Assembly: GCA_947044365.1 (NCBI GenBank)
Contig: OX345639.1
Location: forward strand, 8,570,718 to 8,634,717
Reading direction: 5' to 3'
Length of the DNA stretch: 64,000 nt
DNA from: Petrosia ficiformis
Lineage: Eukaryota > Porifera > Demospongiae > Haplosclerida > Petrosiidae
The notes under the pieces are model-generated. The model was not told where the DNA came from. It was given only the letters and a program-made list of their open reading frames with translations, and made no database searches. Both the position numbers and the translations under genes were made by a program. Every line of letters starts with the position of its first letter. Positions within the stretch are counted from its first letter, which is position 1. Positions 36,044 through 47,900 of the stretch are shown here, one piece after another.

Positions 36044-36595
36044 TTCAAACTTTGTTTGTGTATGATTTGGTTGTATTACTAAATTCAATGTTTTTTTCTA
36101 TAATAATATCTGCTAAAAGATCATTATTAATTTATGTGCTTCTTAACTAGCAAGTAGCAACTTAATTTTTTATAGTATGCAAAATTTAGCCAATTTACTT
36201 GTAGTGTTTACATAAACTGTGACTGTACATACTATAACTGACATGCTTTCTAAACTTATGTTCAGTTGCCATGCATGCAACAACTGAGTAACTATAATAT
36301 TATGATTGGTATTTCATTAACGAAAAGTTACAGCTATATAAGAGCATGCATCAAATTTAAGATATTACAAAAAATGTTGCATGTGTGTTCCTTTTTTTTT
36401 GATCATATTATATATATCTGACCAATCTAATCTCTCTGTATAATTATATATTTGCTGTAGATTTTCTTCAATTAAATGACCTGATATTGGAATAATATGT
36501 ACATATTGGTCTTTGTTTGGAGTGAGGTTATACACTCTGGTATTTGTTTCCAATAAGAATTCATAAGACCACATACATATTTTATGCAGCTACAA

Positions 36596-36601
36596 TTTAT
36601 T
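36596..36601 (-). terminator. Candidate polyadenylation signal for TYR2
   Basis: AATAAA on the minus strand, 140 bases beyond the TYR2 stop codon. Confidence 0.55.
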
Positions 36602-36740
36602 GAAAAGTTTTAAAATTTCATTTTTTTTTCATAAAAGTATCACCAAACAATTACTGACATTAAAAATGAGCCTAAACAATTTCAATAAAAAATGTTTGTT
36701 CATAATTACGTAAACAATCAAAACTTAAAAGCCAAATTTG

Positions 36741-38522
36741 CTAATAGCAAGAATGTTGATGAACGGCAGGAGTGTTGTGAATGGCAGGGAAGTCACAAGT
36801 ATCATCTTTACTACACTGCAGCACTTTTTCAATGGGTGGTGCGAAATCACGAAGATCGCATGAAAAACCCAATTCTGATCCAACCTTATAAATTTGACGA
36901 TGAGTATACAGAGGGAAAAAAGGCACCAAGCAGTCATCTGGACCATGTCCAGCAAACATTCTATTTCCCACAGGTCCAACATAGGGCTGAGTCGGATTCT
37001 TCTTTAGCCATTCATCAAGTAGACAATCGACCATAGTATGGTGATTGAAAAATGCTGGATCATTGGGTGAGCCTCCTTCTGAAGCCATTGTCCCTGCTAC
37101 ACATGATGGATATTTTATATTACCAATTCCGAGAATTATGTGAGGCTGTGGAAAATAAAAACGTATTGGTCATTAGCATGCATATCTTAGGTAGTACAAA
37201 CAGCATCTGCAATAATAAAAATAATACTTTAAATCACATCTTACCACATTGTGCAAAAGGGTACCTATTAGGATACTTTCAGTGTCAGAAACATTGGCAA
37301 CACCAGAATTTAAAGGATTATATTCCCCAGATGATGGAACTACAGAAAATCCTTCCAAAAAGTTACCAAAGCTATTTTTGGCAAACTTGTTGTATGATGC
37401 ATAAGGCTCATTACTAGAACTATCTCTCCATAATTTATAGTTATTCAAAGCTCTATAGGCATCTGCTTCTGTTGGAAATAATCCTGCATCTGCTGTGCAT
37501 GCGTAATTCCTGTTGCAACGAATTATAGGCCTGATACCGGATGGGTCGGTTGGATCACAAGTTTCATTTGTCCCTACTTCTGGCCAACAAATTGACGTCC
37601 AGTTCTCTGGGTTGTAGTATTCGCCAGTCAAGTAACCCGTTTCATTGTAGCCGCCAAGCTTATCATCAGAAAAGATCAAACTTTTCCAATCAGGTTGACC
37701 CTGAAAATCTGTCCAATCCCAGTATGATAATGAAAAGCTTGAATCATTTAATGCTATTTGAATTTCTCTTTCCAATGTAAGAACAAGGAGACGATGCCAA
37801 GTTGGAAATCCTGGTCCTTCGTGGGCATAATCATAAGCTATAAAATGGAAAAGTATAATTATGATGATAAAATTTAGATATTCTAAATGAAAAACCGGTA
37901 CCATGCTATTTTATTTTGAATAATACATACCTGAGCCATTTGCATAATAGCCATCTACATGAGTTTTAGCAGCAAAGACATGACTCCAAACCAAATGATC
38001 ATAGACTGATAGGTTTCTAACAATGGAAGTGGAAATGTTAGAGAGATCAGTTGGAAGAACAATAGCATAACGACTTGATATGTTTTTAGCTTTTTGAAGC
38101 TGCTTGTTATATGTAGTCCAATCAGCAGCAGTTTTTGCAGTTACAGATTTGCGTATTCGCATTGGAAGTTTAGTCTTACAATCATTTCCAGTGTAGCCGA
38201 ATTCGCACTCACCACAATCAAATCCTCCATAATTTTCATTACACTTGCATGTTCTGTTGAAGAAATACATTGGCCAATTCAAACGAGTATCGAATGGCAC
38301 AAATTCTTGTTTATATCCAGTGTAGCATATTTTAGAGACATCAGTACAAATACCACGACCAGCATTTACTCCACATGGACCAAAGCTGGGATTGGTTTCG
38401 GAAGTGGGACAGCAGGTTTTATTAACAAGGATTTCGATACTGGAACAAACTTTTGGAACTTGAGCTTCACCAAAAGACATGCAACAGCATCCAGCTACCA
38501 AGATAACAAGAATAGTCTGCAT
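36741..38522 (-). CDS. Tyrosinase (type-3 copper), TYR2, 3 exons, 529 aa
   Basis: Paralogue of TYR1. Exons: 38522-37931 (592 bases, as in TYR1), 37837-37245, 37145-36741; introns in the same positions and phases. Signal peptide MQTILVILVAGCCCMSFGEA, then the same Cys-rich EGF-like region (CGVNAGRG, GGFDCGECEFGYTGNDC). CuA ligands H181, H203, H212; CuB H393, H397 and H430/H431. All copper ligands are retained, so probably enzymatically competent. The difference from TYR1 is the C-terminus: TYR1 ends in a hydrophobic run, whereas TYR2 ends in a polar, Cys- and His-containing tail (CDFPAIHNTPAVHQHSCY) and is predicted to be soluble and secreted. A hydrophobic tail exists in another frame over the same bases, so a frameshift may have converted an anchored form into a secreted one. 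The assembly should be checked at that point. Confidence 0.92.
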
Positions 38523-39760
38523 CTTTAAACTGCAAAAATGAAATGCAAAAAGCAAAATGGCATTACTATTGATATTGATGTATTAAAACTGCAATGCAGT
38601 TATAATTTACTGCATCTGAAATCATAATTGTTATACAAATAATAAGTATCTTACTTTCTATATAGTCCGAACTCTGAACAAGAACTGCAAGTGCACATGC
38701 CTTAAATAGGGTTAACAAAACTTAATGAATATACTTATCTTGAGAAAATTAGTATCTGCTTAGAGGGGGAGGGGCTGGCTAATTACGGTGCGGTGCGCGA
38801 TTGCATTGGGCGAGAATCTGGATAATGGGTCGAATCGTTGGCTATTATAAAATAAATTCACATCACAATGTACATTCTATACGACGGCTTCATTGTACCA
38901 TTTAAATACTTTCCTTTTTCGGAATTATTATTTTTTGTTTCATTCTCTTTGCTCCCAGCAGAGTCAGTATGTATACTTACACATGCATGCATATATGCAA
39001 AGAACACAATATTATAAGGAAAGAACAATACAAATGTATATAATTATACATAAATTGATCACAAGGTGTTTACATATTAGCCAGACCCAACCTACACAAT
39101 ATATATATTCATGTCATAAATTAAACTATATATGATTATAGTTGCTATTAAACACTAATATTTTTGTATTGATGTACAATATGACAAAGGACCGGTACCC
39201 CCACATGCATTTTGATCAAACTTCTAATAATTTATGAATTGGTATTTAGCATAAAAATTTAATTGTGTATTTAGAACTATGATATTAGTTACATTTTTTA
39301 AAAATGATTACAGTAATCCCCTGCTCTGGGCAGTATTAATTATGAATTCAAAGGACTACTTCATTTCAGCATGAATCTGTGTACTAAGACTAGAGTTACA
39401 CTTTTATATATACAGAGCCCTAGTATTCGGAATGGCAAAGACTCTAGTGGCATCAGAACCTGCATACATACTGCATGTTAAGAAAAAAGGAAACACTTAT
39501 TTACATATAGAGATTGCAACATGTGTAGTCTTAAAGTTAAAGACATCAGCAGAAGCAAGCCAGAGAGAGACGTACAGAAAAATACAGACACAAAGACATG
39601 CAGATAGAGAAAGAAAAGTAGAATTATATATAGCATACTAGGCTGAATACACTGTGTGTTTACCACATGTTAAGTTATTCAATTAACCTCATACATACAA
39701 GATAATTAAACAAATTGATATTGAGTATATTTTCAACTCTAAAATAGTACTTCAATATTA
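38523..39760. other. Intergenic region upstream of TYR2
   Basis: No supported gene. A GC-richer patch at 38765-38830 (GGGGCTGGCTAATTACGGTG, GCGCGATTGCATTGGGCG) may belong to the TYR2 promoter. A segment at 39360-39460 (CTGTGTACTAAGACTAGAGT TACACTT) recurs at 59337-59430, another dispersed repeat. Short reading frames here lack support. Confidence 0.5.
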
Positions 39761-42700
39761 TTAGTTAAGAGATGATTGTGTTAACTCTGAGATAGCATCA
39801 GCTAGTTTTTGGTAGTCTTCCATCTCATTATACATATGAAATGATATCCTGACATATAGCTTCCCCTGAATAGCTTTAATAGGTACCTGTATATGGATAG
39901 ATCCAGTATAGTAGCTTTAAAATTCAACTGTTTTCTTAATTTAACTTCATCTAATATCTTCTATTTTTAAGTACTTCCAGTAATTTATGTAATCACTATA
40001 TATTGTGTAACAATTTTTACATTATAAGTACTATATCACGTTTTGCATTCTTTGTTTAGCTACTTTACCACATAAAGGTAAAATTGATATACCAGCATAA
40101 AAGTTATAAATGCATCATCATAATTATATGATTACTAACTTCTATTTTGTATTGATAGTAGAGAGCATCTTGAACTACCTCAGCATCATCATATACAAGT
40201 TGATCTCCACGCAATCCTAGGACACCATTTGGAAGAGCTACAACTATCATGGAACCAAACATATTTATGTTTGCTAAAAGACTTGTACCCCATGCCTTCA
40301 TTAGCAGTAGTGCTATGAAAATTTAGTTGCAGATAGAAATGTGAATTACATATTACATAACAATTTCAAGTATATAATAAGAGCACTATAACATACTTCA
40401 TGATTATAATTATTATTCTGTGCAGTGAGGGTTAAGCGATTGGTTTGTCTGTCTGTCTATCTGTCTGTCAATTAGGAAACTAAAAAAATACAATTAATAT
40501 CCCTGTTTTACAATTGTTTGCAAGTGAGCTTTTAAACACAGTGTAGTTTATTTCAAATACATTTCTATGTATGTATGTACCTGCTTCCCTTGCTTTAGAG
40601 TGAATATAACTTCTAACCACTTCTGTTCCATAGTGTTTCCAAAACTCTAAAACTGTACGTAATTGAATGTGTTAAACAAACTGCTTATAAACATAAACGT
40701 TAAGTTTATGTTTATAAGCAGTTTTCCTATATTAAACTTCATCAGATAGCAGAAATATTCTAAAACTACACACAGTTGTTGCAGTGCTGAAACTATGTCA
40801 GCCAATTCAATTTGCCATTCTTACCTGTCAGAAGAGCAAAATATGAACTGTAATCCATTAAACCTAAAAAATAGGAATACATTTAATGATAGTGTGCACT
40901 TTTATGTGAATTATTAAAACAATAACACTTCAGGCTTATTTATCTTAGATATTTACTTACCTGGAACATTACATCAATTAATATTATATTAGGTTCCATA
41001 TTGTGTTTTCAGTAATCATTGCAGAGAATTTTGAAGTTTATCAAAACACAAAACAAATATTCTTGATAAGAATGTTTCAGCTCGACTCGGTTGAAATGTT
41101 CTTATTTAATAAAGCTTAAGATTCTCTTGCAATGAATATTAGTACACTATATATTATATCGGTAGAAAGACAAACAGCAATGAAACGAACAATGAATTAC
41201 TTCACTGAAATTAACATCCCAAGACACATGCAGTTAGGTGCCTGGGGATGAGACTAGTACTCACCAATCCATGAAAACTCAGACAAAAATCCATGACCGT
41301 ATCCATGAGACACAGCAAGTGGTCTAATATCAGCCCTATGAGCTTCATTGACATACAAGAAAGCACAGCCCTATAGATTGAATGTAAGTATGCATTAATT
41401 CTGTAAGGAACAATTTATTACATAATTATGTCAATTGTGTTTAAATTGATCATGCTTATCAGTGCTTGAAATGGTTTTTGAAAGTGTCCAGCAGAAATAT
41501 CTGGACAAAACTATAGAGTCTTGTAGTTGACATACAAGTTAATATTTTTAAAAAATCTCCTTGTTAATACAATAAATATTTAATAGAGACAGAGAAGAGA
41601 CAGACTTACACCAACAAAACAGCTTGGAAACCTTACTAAACGTAAAACCACAGACATGCATCAACAAATACTGAGCATATGCATCCATTCATTACAATGA
41701 TATATGAATAATGCATAAAATGCTCTTGACTAATAGTAATTAACATCACCACAAGGTTACTGTACTTATTTTGTTGTATTCTTGTAACTAATCAGACATT
41801 TTGTCGAGTCAAATGCATTTCGTCCAGAAAAAGAGGCATATTGTCCGGAAAATGGTCAATTGGTGAATGTTATTTACAGCACTGTTTATTATCATGCCTT
41901 CTGGGATGTTGTATTGTTGAAATCTACTTTTTTCTTTATAGCAAGTGATATAAATTGTAGATAAAATTAAAACAAATGAACACATACCTTTGGACAACAA
42001 AGCCATTTATGAGCATTTCCAACATAAAAGTCAGCTCCAATATATCTGCAGTGTATAGTGTATAGACATCTCAAACATGAAGTATTATACTACACAGTAC
42101 ACACAACACTTACCTCATACTGATATTTAATGATCCAGGGGCATGTGCACCATCTATTAATACTTTCACTCCTCTACTCAGAAATAATAAAGTATTTGGC
42201 TAAATACATTGATTCAGACTACTAACCTTTGATGACAAAGTTTTATAATCTCCTGTGAAATGATTTTATTACTGACAACATGAGTTATTTTTTAACAATT
42301 CCTATTACCTCAACTGGCAGAATAATTCCATAATTACTTGATATATGATCAAAAATAGCTAACTTTGTGTCTGGACTGAAAAATATTGTTATAGTGTGTA
42401 ATTTATCATAGATTTTAAGTGACTCACTGAATGTTGTTAGTAATAGCATCTAATATCTAAAACAAAGGAAGTGACGTGTAATATATATAAACCATGGATA
42501 GGTGGTATATATGCCAGACATACCACCGAAGAGGTTTATGCGCCAGGTAACCGTAAATCCACATAAACCTCTGAAGACTAGCAGGTGGCTTATCTGACAT
42601 ATACAACAACTAAACATGGTTTATAATTAAAATATATATACTCTGATTTAACAATTTAATATTTGATGAGGTGTATATATAATATTATTATGCAAAAATG

Positions 42701-44859
42701 TATACCTAACCACATCAAATAGTTGCCATGGTAGCATGCCATGCCATGGTAGCATAGTATATAATTAACTAATAAACTAATGGAGAAATATGAAATAGGT
42801 GTGATCAGTAACAACACAATAATATCTTCATTGTGTAATAAATGAATATAATTTACTTCTTTTGCACTGTTAACTGGAAATGTTATTGAAATTTCATCCA
42901 CTTGAATGCCATATTCTTTGCTTACATAATTCAAAAGTTTCTTTGTGCTTCCTGAATTAAAACATAAACAAGTATTAAAGATATTGAAAAAGAAATTATG
43001 AGGGATTGAGCATGTTTCAGGCCGAAGGCAAGTGTCTTATATGAGTGTCCTTTATTTAGAGTGCACAGTGAAGTACAGTCTGAATACTGTACTTTGCTGT
43101 GCACTCTAAATAATGGACGCATCCATTTAAAGGAAACTTCCACTAGCTAGGTAGTATAACTGCAAAGGTATAGATCTTCATAATAAGGTTCTACCAGTGT
43201 TTTTGATAAGCCCATATGGCTCACCATTGGCCCAAAGAGCTTCTAATTTGGCACAGCACAGTTTTCTTTTTGGGCCAGATGGTGCAGTTAATTATGATTA
43301 TATTGTCACTAACAGCATTAAGTCTTTGTTAATTGGCTCAAAATGTATTCCCAATGGCGCACACACGAACCATTGTTAAGCCAATTTGGCCAATGCTTCA
43401 AAAGTTATCAAAAGCTATAAGTATATGTAGTGTAATTCTATTACCATAGTTGATATTCAGACTGCATATTCGATCTCCCGGAGATAGTTGTTTGACAATA
43501 CATTTCACTACTGTATTGTTACCATGTGTGACATTAGGAACTAATACTAAGCAACTGGGATCACTATCTGTATAGCATATGTAAGAGAAAGGTATAATAT
43601 TCAACTACATATGGTTATGCTAAGTAATGATAGAAAGCATAGATATTAATTAACAGACTATGGATAGATGGGATAATGGAGAGGTGAATACACTATCACA
43701 AATTATTGGTTGTTGACCAATTTTGTTAATTATTTTATGTAATTTAACAAGAGTATAATTATGTCACCTATAAACTTTGCTAATTCTCTGATAACGTAAG
43801 CCATTAGAGGTAGTATTTCTCTATCCAAGAAACGAAGAGGTTGAGACTCAACATAAACCTGCCATGTCTAGTAGCGGTATGATAACATAGAAAAATAACT
43901 GTAGCAGATAGTCTGGAGGAAGTTGCACATGTGTCACTGCACATTAATTATTATGTTATAGGATATTACATCTTGACTGAGCATTTTGAACTGTTCAACG
44001 GTTCAACTTGCTGAGTCAACACATAATATACTCTATAGCATTGATTATAATGTCTAGTGATGCATGCGCAATCTCCTCTGTACACATTCAATATCTTTAA
44101 TTCACAGTCTAACCCATTTAGCTTCCATAGCTTGTTTGAGAGCAGCACCAAAAGCACCATGATTGATAAATGTCCAACTGTCCTATCAAATTAACAGTAG
44201 AAAGGACTAGTACTAATAGGATGGTAATTCATATAATATATAATATGTGTATCTGAAAACAAACATAGTTATTTGTTTTCTATTTTCTTGGAATGATGCA
44301 ACTTCTGTAACCATGTATAAAGTGCATATATGATGCTACCATTATTATAATTATATATTAACTCAGGTTGAAAGCAAGGATGTCCCTGCAGGCTATAATA
44401 ATAATTATAGTAACATAACAAGAACTTTCATCATAATTATAGATCCTAAATTCCTATAGTAGATGTTAGTGACTTCTTTGTGGGTTATGCATTCACTAAG
44501 AGTCCTTATGAACTATGAATGAACTAAAAAGCCACTGAAGTATACTAAATGTAAATTCAAACGTACATCAAGCAGGAAATGCTCTTTCTTCATAGATGAA
44601 CCAAATGGAACATGACTAGTGAATGATGGCAGAGAAACAGGAATTTCTGGAGGTTTATAATTCTCCTAAATGCAATGAATTTAGTTAATGACATCTACAT
44701 GTCTTTAGTTTCACTACACCTCTGAGAGCTCTATCAAGCTTTGTAAATTGGATGAATGAAATGAGCCAAAAACTCTCTTTACAACAGCTAAGTATTAAAG
44801 AGATAAATAGCAATGTATTGTTTAGTGTATAATGTCCACTACTTACAAGATGTCATCAT
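39761..44859 (-). CDS. PLP-dependent class V aminotransferase, isopenicillin N epimerase-like, 17 exons, 438 aa
   Basis: Fold-type I PLP enzyme. Exons: 44859-44847, 44787-44720, 44665-44567, 44182-44114, 43858-43768, 43567-43445, 42951-42857, 42456-42428, 42375-42309, 42252-42227, 42176-42114, 42045-41988, 41370-41265, 40863-40825, 40652-40581, 40312-40140, 39886-39761. The total of 1317 bases is divisible by three, with all phases matching. Motifs: FLLDDSWTFINHGAFG near the N-terminus; ESQPLRFLDRE; LVPNVTHGNNTVV; FDHISSNYG; DGAHAPG with D235 and H238, which in this fold contact the PLP pyridine and ring; HKWLCCPKG with the Schiff-base lysine K261; C-terminal LYVRISFHMYNEMEDYQKLA. No signal peptide, so probably cytosolic. 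The true substrate is unknown: the isopenicillin N epimerase label is a sequence-similarity name and says nothing firm about antibiotic metabolism. A second in-frame ATG follows the first immediately. Divergent from PAF1. Confidence 0.92.
40678..40724. repeat. Perfect 21-bp inverted repeat, 5-base loop
   Basis: Arm AAACTGCTTATAAACATAAA C (40678-40698), loop GTTAA, arm GTTTATGTTTATAAGCAGTT T (40704-40724). It lies 26 bases beyond the acceptor boundary of exon 40652-40581 in the preceding intron and would fold into a strong hairpin in DNA or pre-mRNA. Confidence 0.95.
41461..41884. mobile_element. Dispersed MITE-like family K, copy 1
   Basis: Starts AGTGCTTGAAATGGTTTTTG and ends TTATTTACAGCACT. 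Shares GTCCAGCAGAAAYATCTGGA and CTCTTGACTAATARTAATTA with 57269-57499. The ends AGTGCTTG / CAGCACT are inverted. Confidence 0.7.
43047..43118. repeat. ~30-bp imperfect inverted repeat (hairpin)
   Basis: GTCCTTTATTTAGAGTGCAC AGTGAAGTACAGT pairs with ACTGTACTTTGCTGTGCACT CTAAATAATGGAC across a 6-base loop, with two or three mismatches. Intronic. Probably a foldback element remnant. Confidence 0.88.
43195..43418 (+). mobile_element. MITE-like family C, copy 3
   Basis: AGTGTTTTTGATAAGCCCAT ... TTCTTTTTGGGCCAGATGGT ... AACAGCATTAAGTCTTTGTT ... CAAAAGTTATCAAAAGCT. Confidence 0.8.
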
Positions 44860-44955
44860 GCAGCCACACCTCTTATTTAAATATTCATAGTAATTAATTA
44901 ATTAATATTAATTATAAAATTAATTATTAAAATCCCGCCTATTTTATTGTAAATC
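44860..44955. promoter_or_regulatory. Divergent promoter between aminotransferase and PAF1 (96 bp)
   Basis: The two start codons are only 96 bases apart, head to head. The interval holds runs of TTAATTAATTAATTAATATT flanked by TTATTTAAATATTC and CCCGCCTATTTTATTG. No positioned TATA box can be assigned with confidence. Assigned by position. Confidence 0.6.
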
Positions 44956-47900
44956 ATGCCTACTGTAGATTCAAGACCAAAGATGTAAGTGAATTATATT
45001 TTAAAGATCATAATAATAATATTATATAATGTTAATTTTAGAGGAGAGAAAAGAAGTAGTTCACAGAGAGCAGCAGCATCAAGGTATGTTATCGATTCTA
45101 AGAGGTGTGGTTTAATGGATCAACATGCATAACACGTGTTACCAGAAACATGCATTGGTATAAGTGAAGTTTAGGCTCTGTAATTAATATATGCCACAGT
45201 GACAAGGGCGTGGTCTGCCGAACCTAGGGCCAGCTACCTCTGTTAGGGTCTAATGTTAAAACTTCCATGTCTAAGGTAACTGACCATGGTTTGGTGGACC
45301 ATGTCCTTTTCACTAGTTGTGGCATATTACCGAAACCTAAACCAATGTATTAATATAATCATTAACACTAGTGTGATAGGCAATGCCAGAAATGTTAAAT
45401 ATGATACCAAATGCATGACTATTGACAGTATGGAGTATAGGTACTGGTACTTGGTAATGCTTGCATGTATTAGTATTATAATGATGTATCAAAGTATTAA
45501 CGACTTTGGTAATAGATCGGCTGTCACTTTCATGTTTGTCCGCATGATTATAAAACTACTTATTATTATACATCTCTTTAGGAATGATCTCCTTTGTTCT
45601 ATCAAATATAAAAATACTCTTCCTGATGTCCCGTTTGATCCAAAATTTCTCACATATCCTTTTGATCCATTAAGGTACATACATACAAATAATTCAGATA
45701 ACAAAGTTATGAATATCGTTATAGATTTATTCAATATAATCCAACAAGTCTTGAACGGAATTATAAACATGATGTACTGGCAGAAGTTGATCTTGGTGTT
45801 CCAATTGATCTTATATTACCTGAAACATACTCAATTATAGATGATAATGGTAGCGTGTGTTTGTGTGTCTATGTGTCTGTGACTCTGTGCCTGTCATATT
45901 GTGTGTTTCTGTGTTTGTCTGTTTTATGTGTCTGACGTATGTCTGTCTATCCCTGTGTGTTTCTGTGTCTGTTCCTGTGTGTCTGTCTATACCTGTGTGT
46001 GTCTGAAAATCCCTGTGTGTTTCTGTGTCTGTCCCTGTGTGTTTCTGTGTATGTCTGTGTGTATGTTTATGTGTGTCTGTCTGTCTGTCCCTGTGTGTGT
46101 CTGTCTGTCCCTGTGTGTTTCTGTGTCTGTCCCTGTGTGTTTCAGAGTCTGTCCCTGTGTGTTTCTGTGTATGTCCCTGTGTGTTCTGTGTCTGTCCCTG
46201 TGTGTTTCTGTGTCTGTCCCTGTGTGTTTCTGTGTCTGTCCTTGTGTGTGTCTGTTTATCCCTGTGTGTTTCTGTGTCTGTCCCTGTGTGTGTCTGTTTA
46301 TCCCTGTGTGTTTCTGTCTATCCCTGTGTGTTTCTGTGTATGTCTCTGTGTGTTCTGTGTATGTCCATGTGTGTTTCTGTGTCTGTCCCTGTGTGTGTCT
46401 GTTTATCCCTGTGTGTTTCTGTGTATGTCCCTGTGTGTGTCTGTCTATCCCTGTGTGTTTCTGTGTATGTCCCTGTGTGTTTCTGTGTCTGTCCCTGTGT
46501 GTGTCTGTTTATCCCTGTGTGTTTCTGTGTCTGTCCTTGTGTGTGTCTGTGTATGTCTGTGTGTATATGTGTGTCTGTGTGTAGCGGTTCATAACATGTC
46601 TACCTAATTACACACTTATTGTGTGGTAATTGGAAAGTTGTATTAATTAAATTCTTTCAGGCATGTTAGATCCTGCTGACGAGGCATTATTAGAAGAAGA
46701 TATTGCACCACAACCTGAATCAAAAAGGTATACTAATTAATTTATAATTGCATACATATTTTCTGAGTATTAACTAGTGTTGCACCTATACAGCATATAT
46801 GCCTATATGTCATAATCCATATTGCGCATATACAGCAATTTGCCTATATGCCTATATGTCATAATCCATATTGCGCATATACAGCAATTTGCCTATATGC
46901 CTATATTTCATAATCCATATTGCCTATATGCAGATCTGATCTGATATTGTCTGTGTGAAATATATACAGTGAAACCTCTCTACTCAGGACACCCTGAAAT
47001 GAGGACATCTCTGTATTAAGGACAGTTAAAACTGTCCCAAACTATGGTTTATAATATAAATTCACCCCTGAAATGAGGACACCCCTGTAATCAGGACATT
47101 TTTATTTGTCCAAAGGGTGTCCATAATAGAGAGGTTTCTCTGTAGTTGTATTTATCTACTTTACAACTGTTCACACATAGTACAGTGTTAATTATTCTAT
47201 CGTTCATGTGCTATACATTCAGCCCAAAGTACATTGTACTTATTCAGCCTTGGTTGCACACATCACACATCTTCAGATTGTACTTGTGCAGTTTGACAAT
47301 AATGTGTCTACAAAGCCTGAAAAATATTGTGTAAGTTGTATAGGCAATTTATAGACAATGCAGTTGCCTATTCCGATACTCTGCCTATATCTTCAATATA
47401 GGCACCTATTCAGATCCCTGTACTAGTATAGGTGCAACCCTAGTATTAACTCATCATTCAGTTTCATATGTTTTCTTCAGAGCTCGTCAACATGCCAAGA
47501 ATGTATCATGGTTAAGAAGAACAGAGTATATATCATCAGAACTGACTAAAACTCATACCTCTGGAGAGAGTGTAGAGACAAAGTAATTAGGACTACTGTC
47601 CATTGTTTAGTGGACTATTGGTCTATTGTGTATTAGACTACTGGTCCATTGTATATATATTAGACTACTGGTCCATTATTAATGGATTACTGGTACATTG
47701 TCTAGTGGACTATTGGTCTATTGTGTATTAGACTACTGGTCCATTATTAATGGATTACTGGTACATTGTCTAGTGGACTATTGGTCTATTGTGTATTAGA
47801 CTACTGGTCCATTATTAATGGATTACTGGTACATTGTCTACTGGTCCATTGTTGAGTGGACTCTATATCTACTGTATATTAGAGACTACTGGTCCATTGT

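Noticed and set aside
36692..37417. Plus-strand frames of 114-144 codons over the tyrosinases
   Set aside because: Antisense shadows of TYR2 exons; no independent motif.
45286..45840. A 184-codon open frame spanning a PAF1 exon
   Set aside because: Only 45582-45674 codes in this frame; the rest is intron upstream, and downstream the real PAF1 frame changes after a 50-base intron.
45901..46607. Cys/Val/Ser-rich frames of 189-227 codons in all three plus registers
   Set aside because: Translation of a TG-rich array that is stop-free in every frame; lies in PAF1 intron 4.
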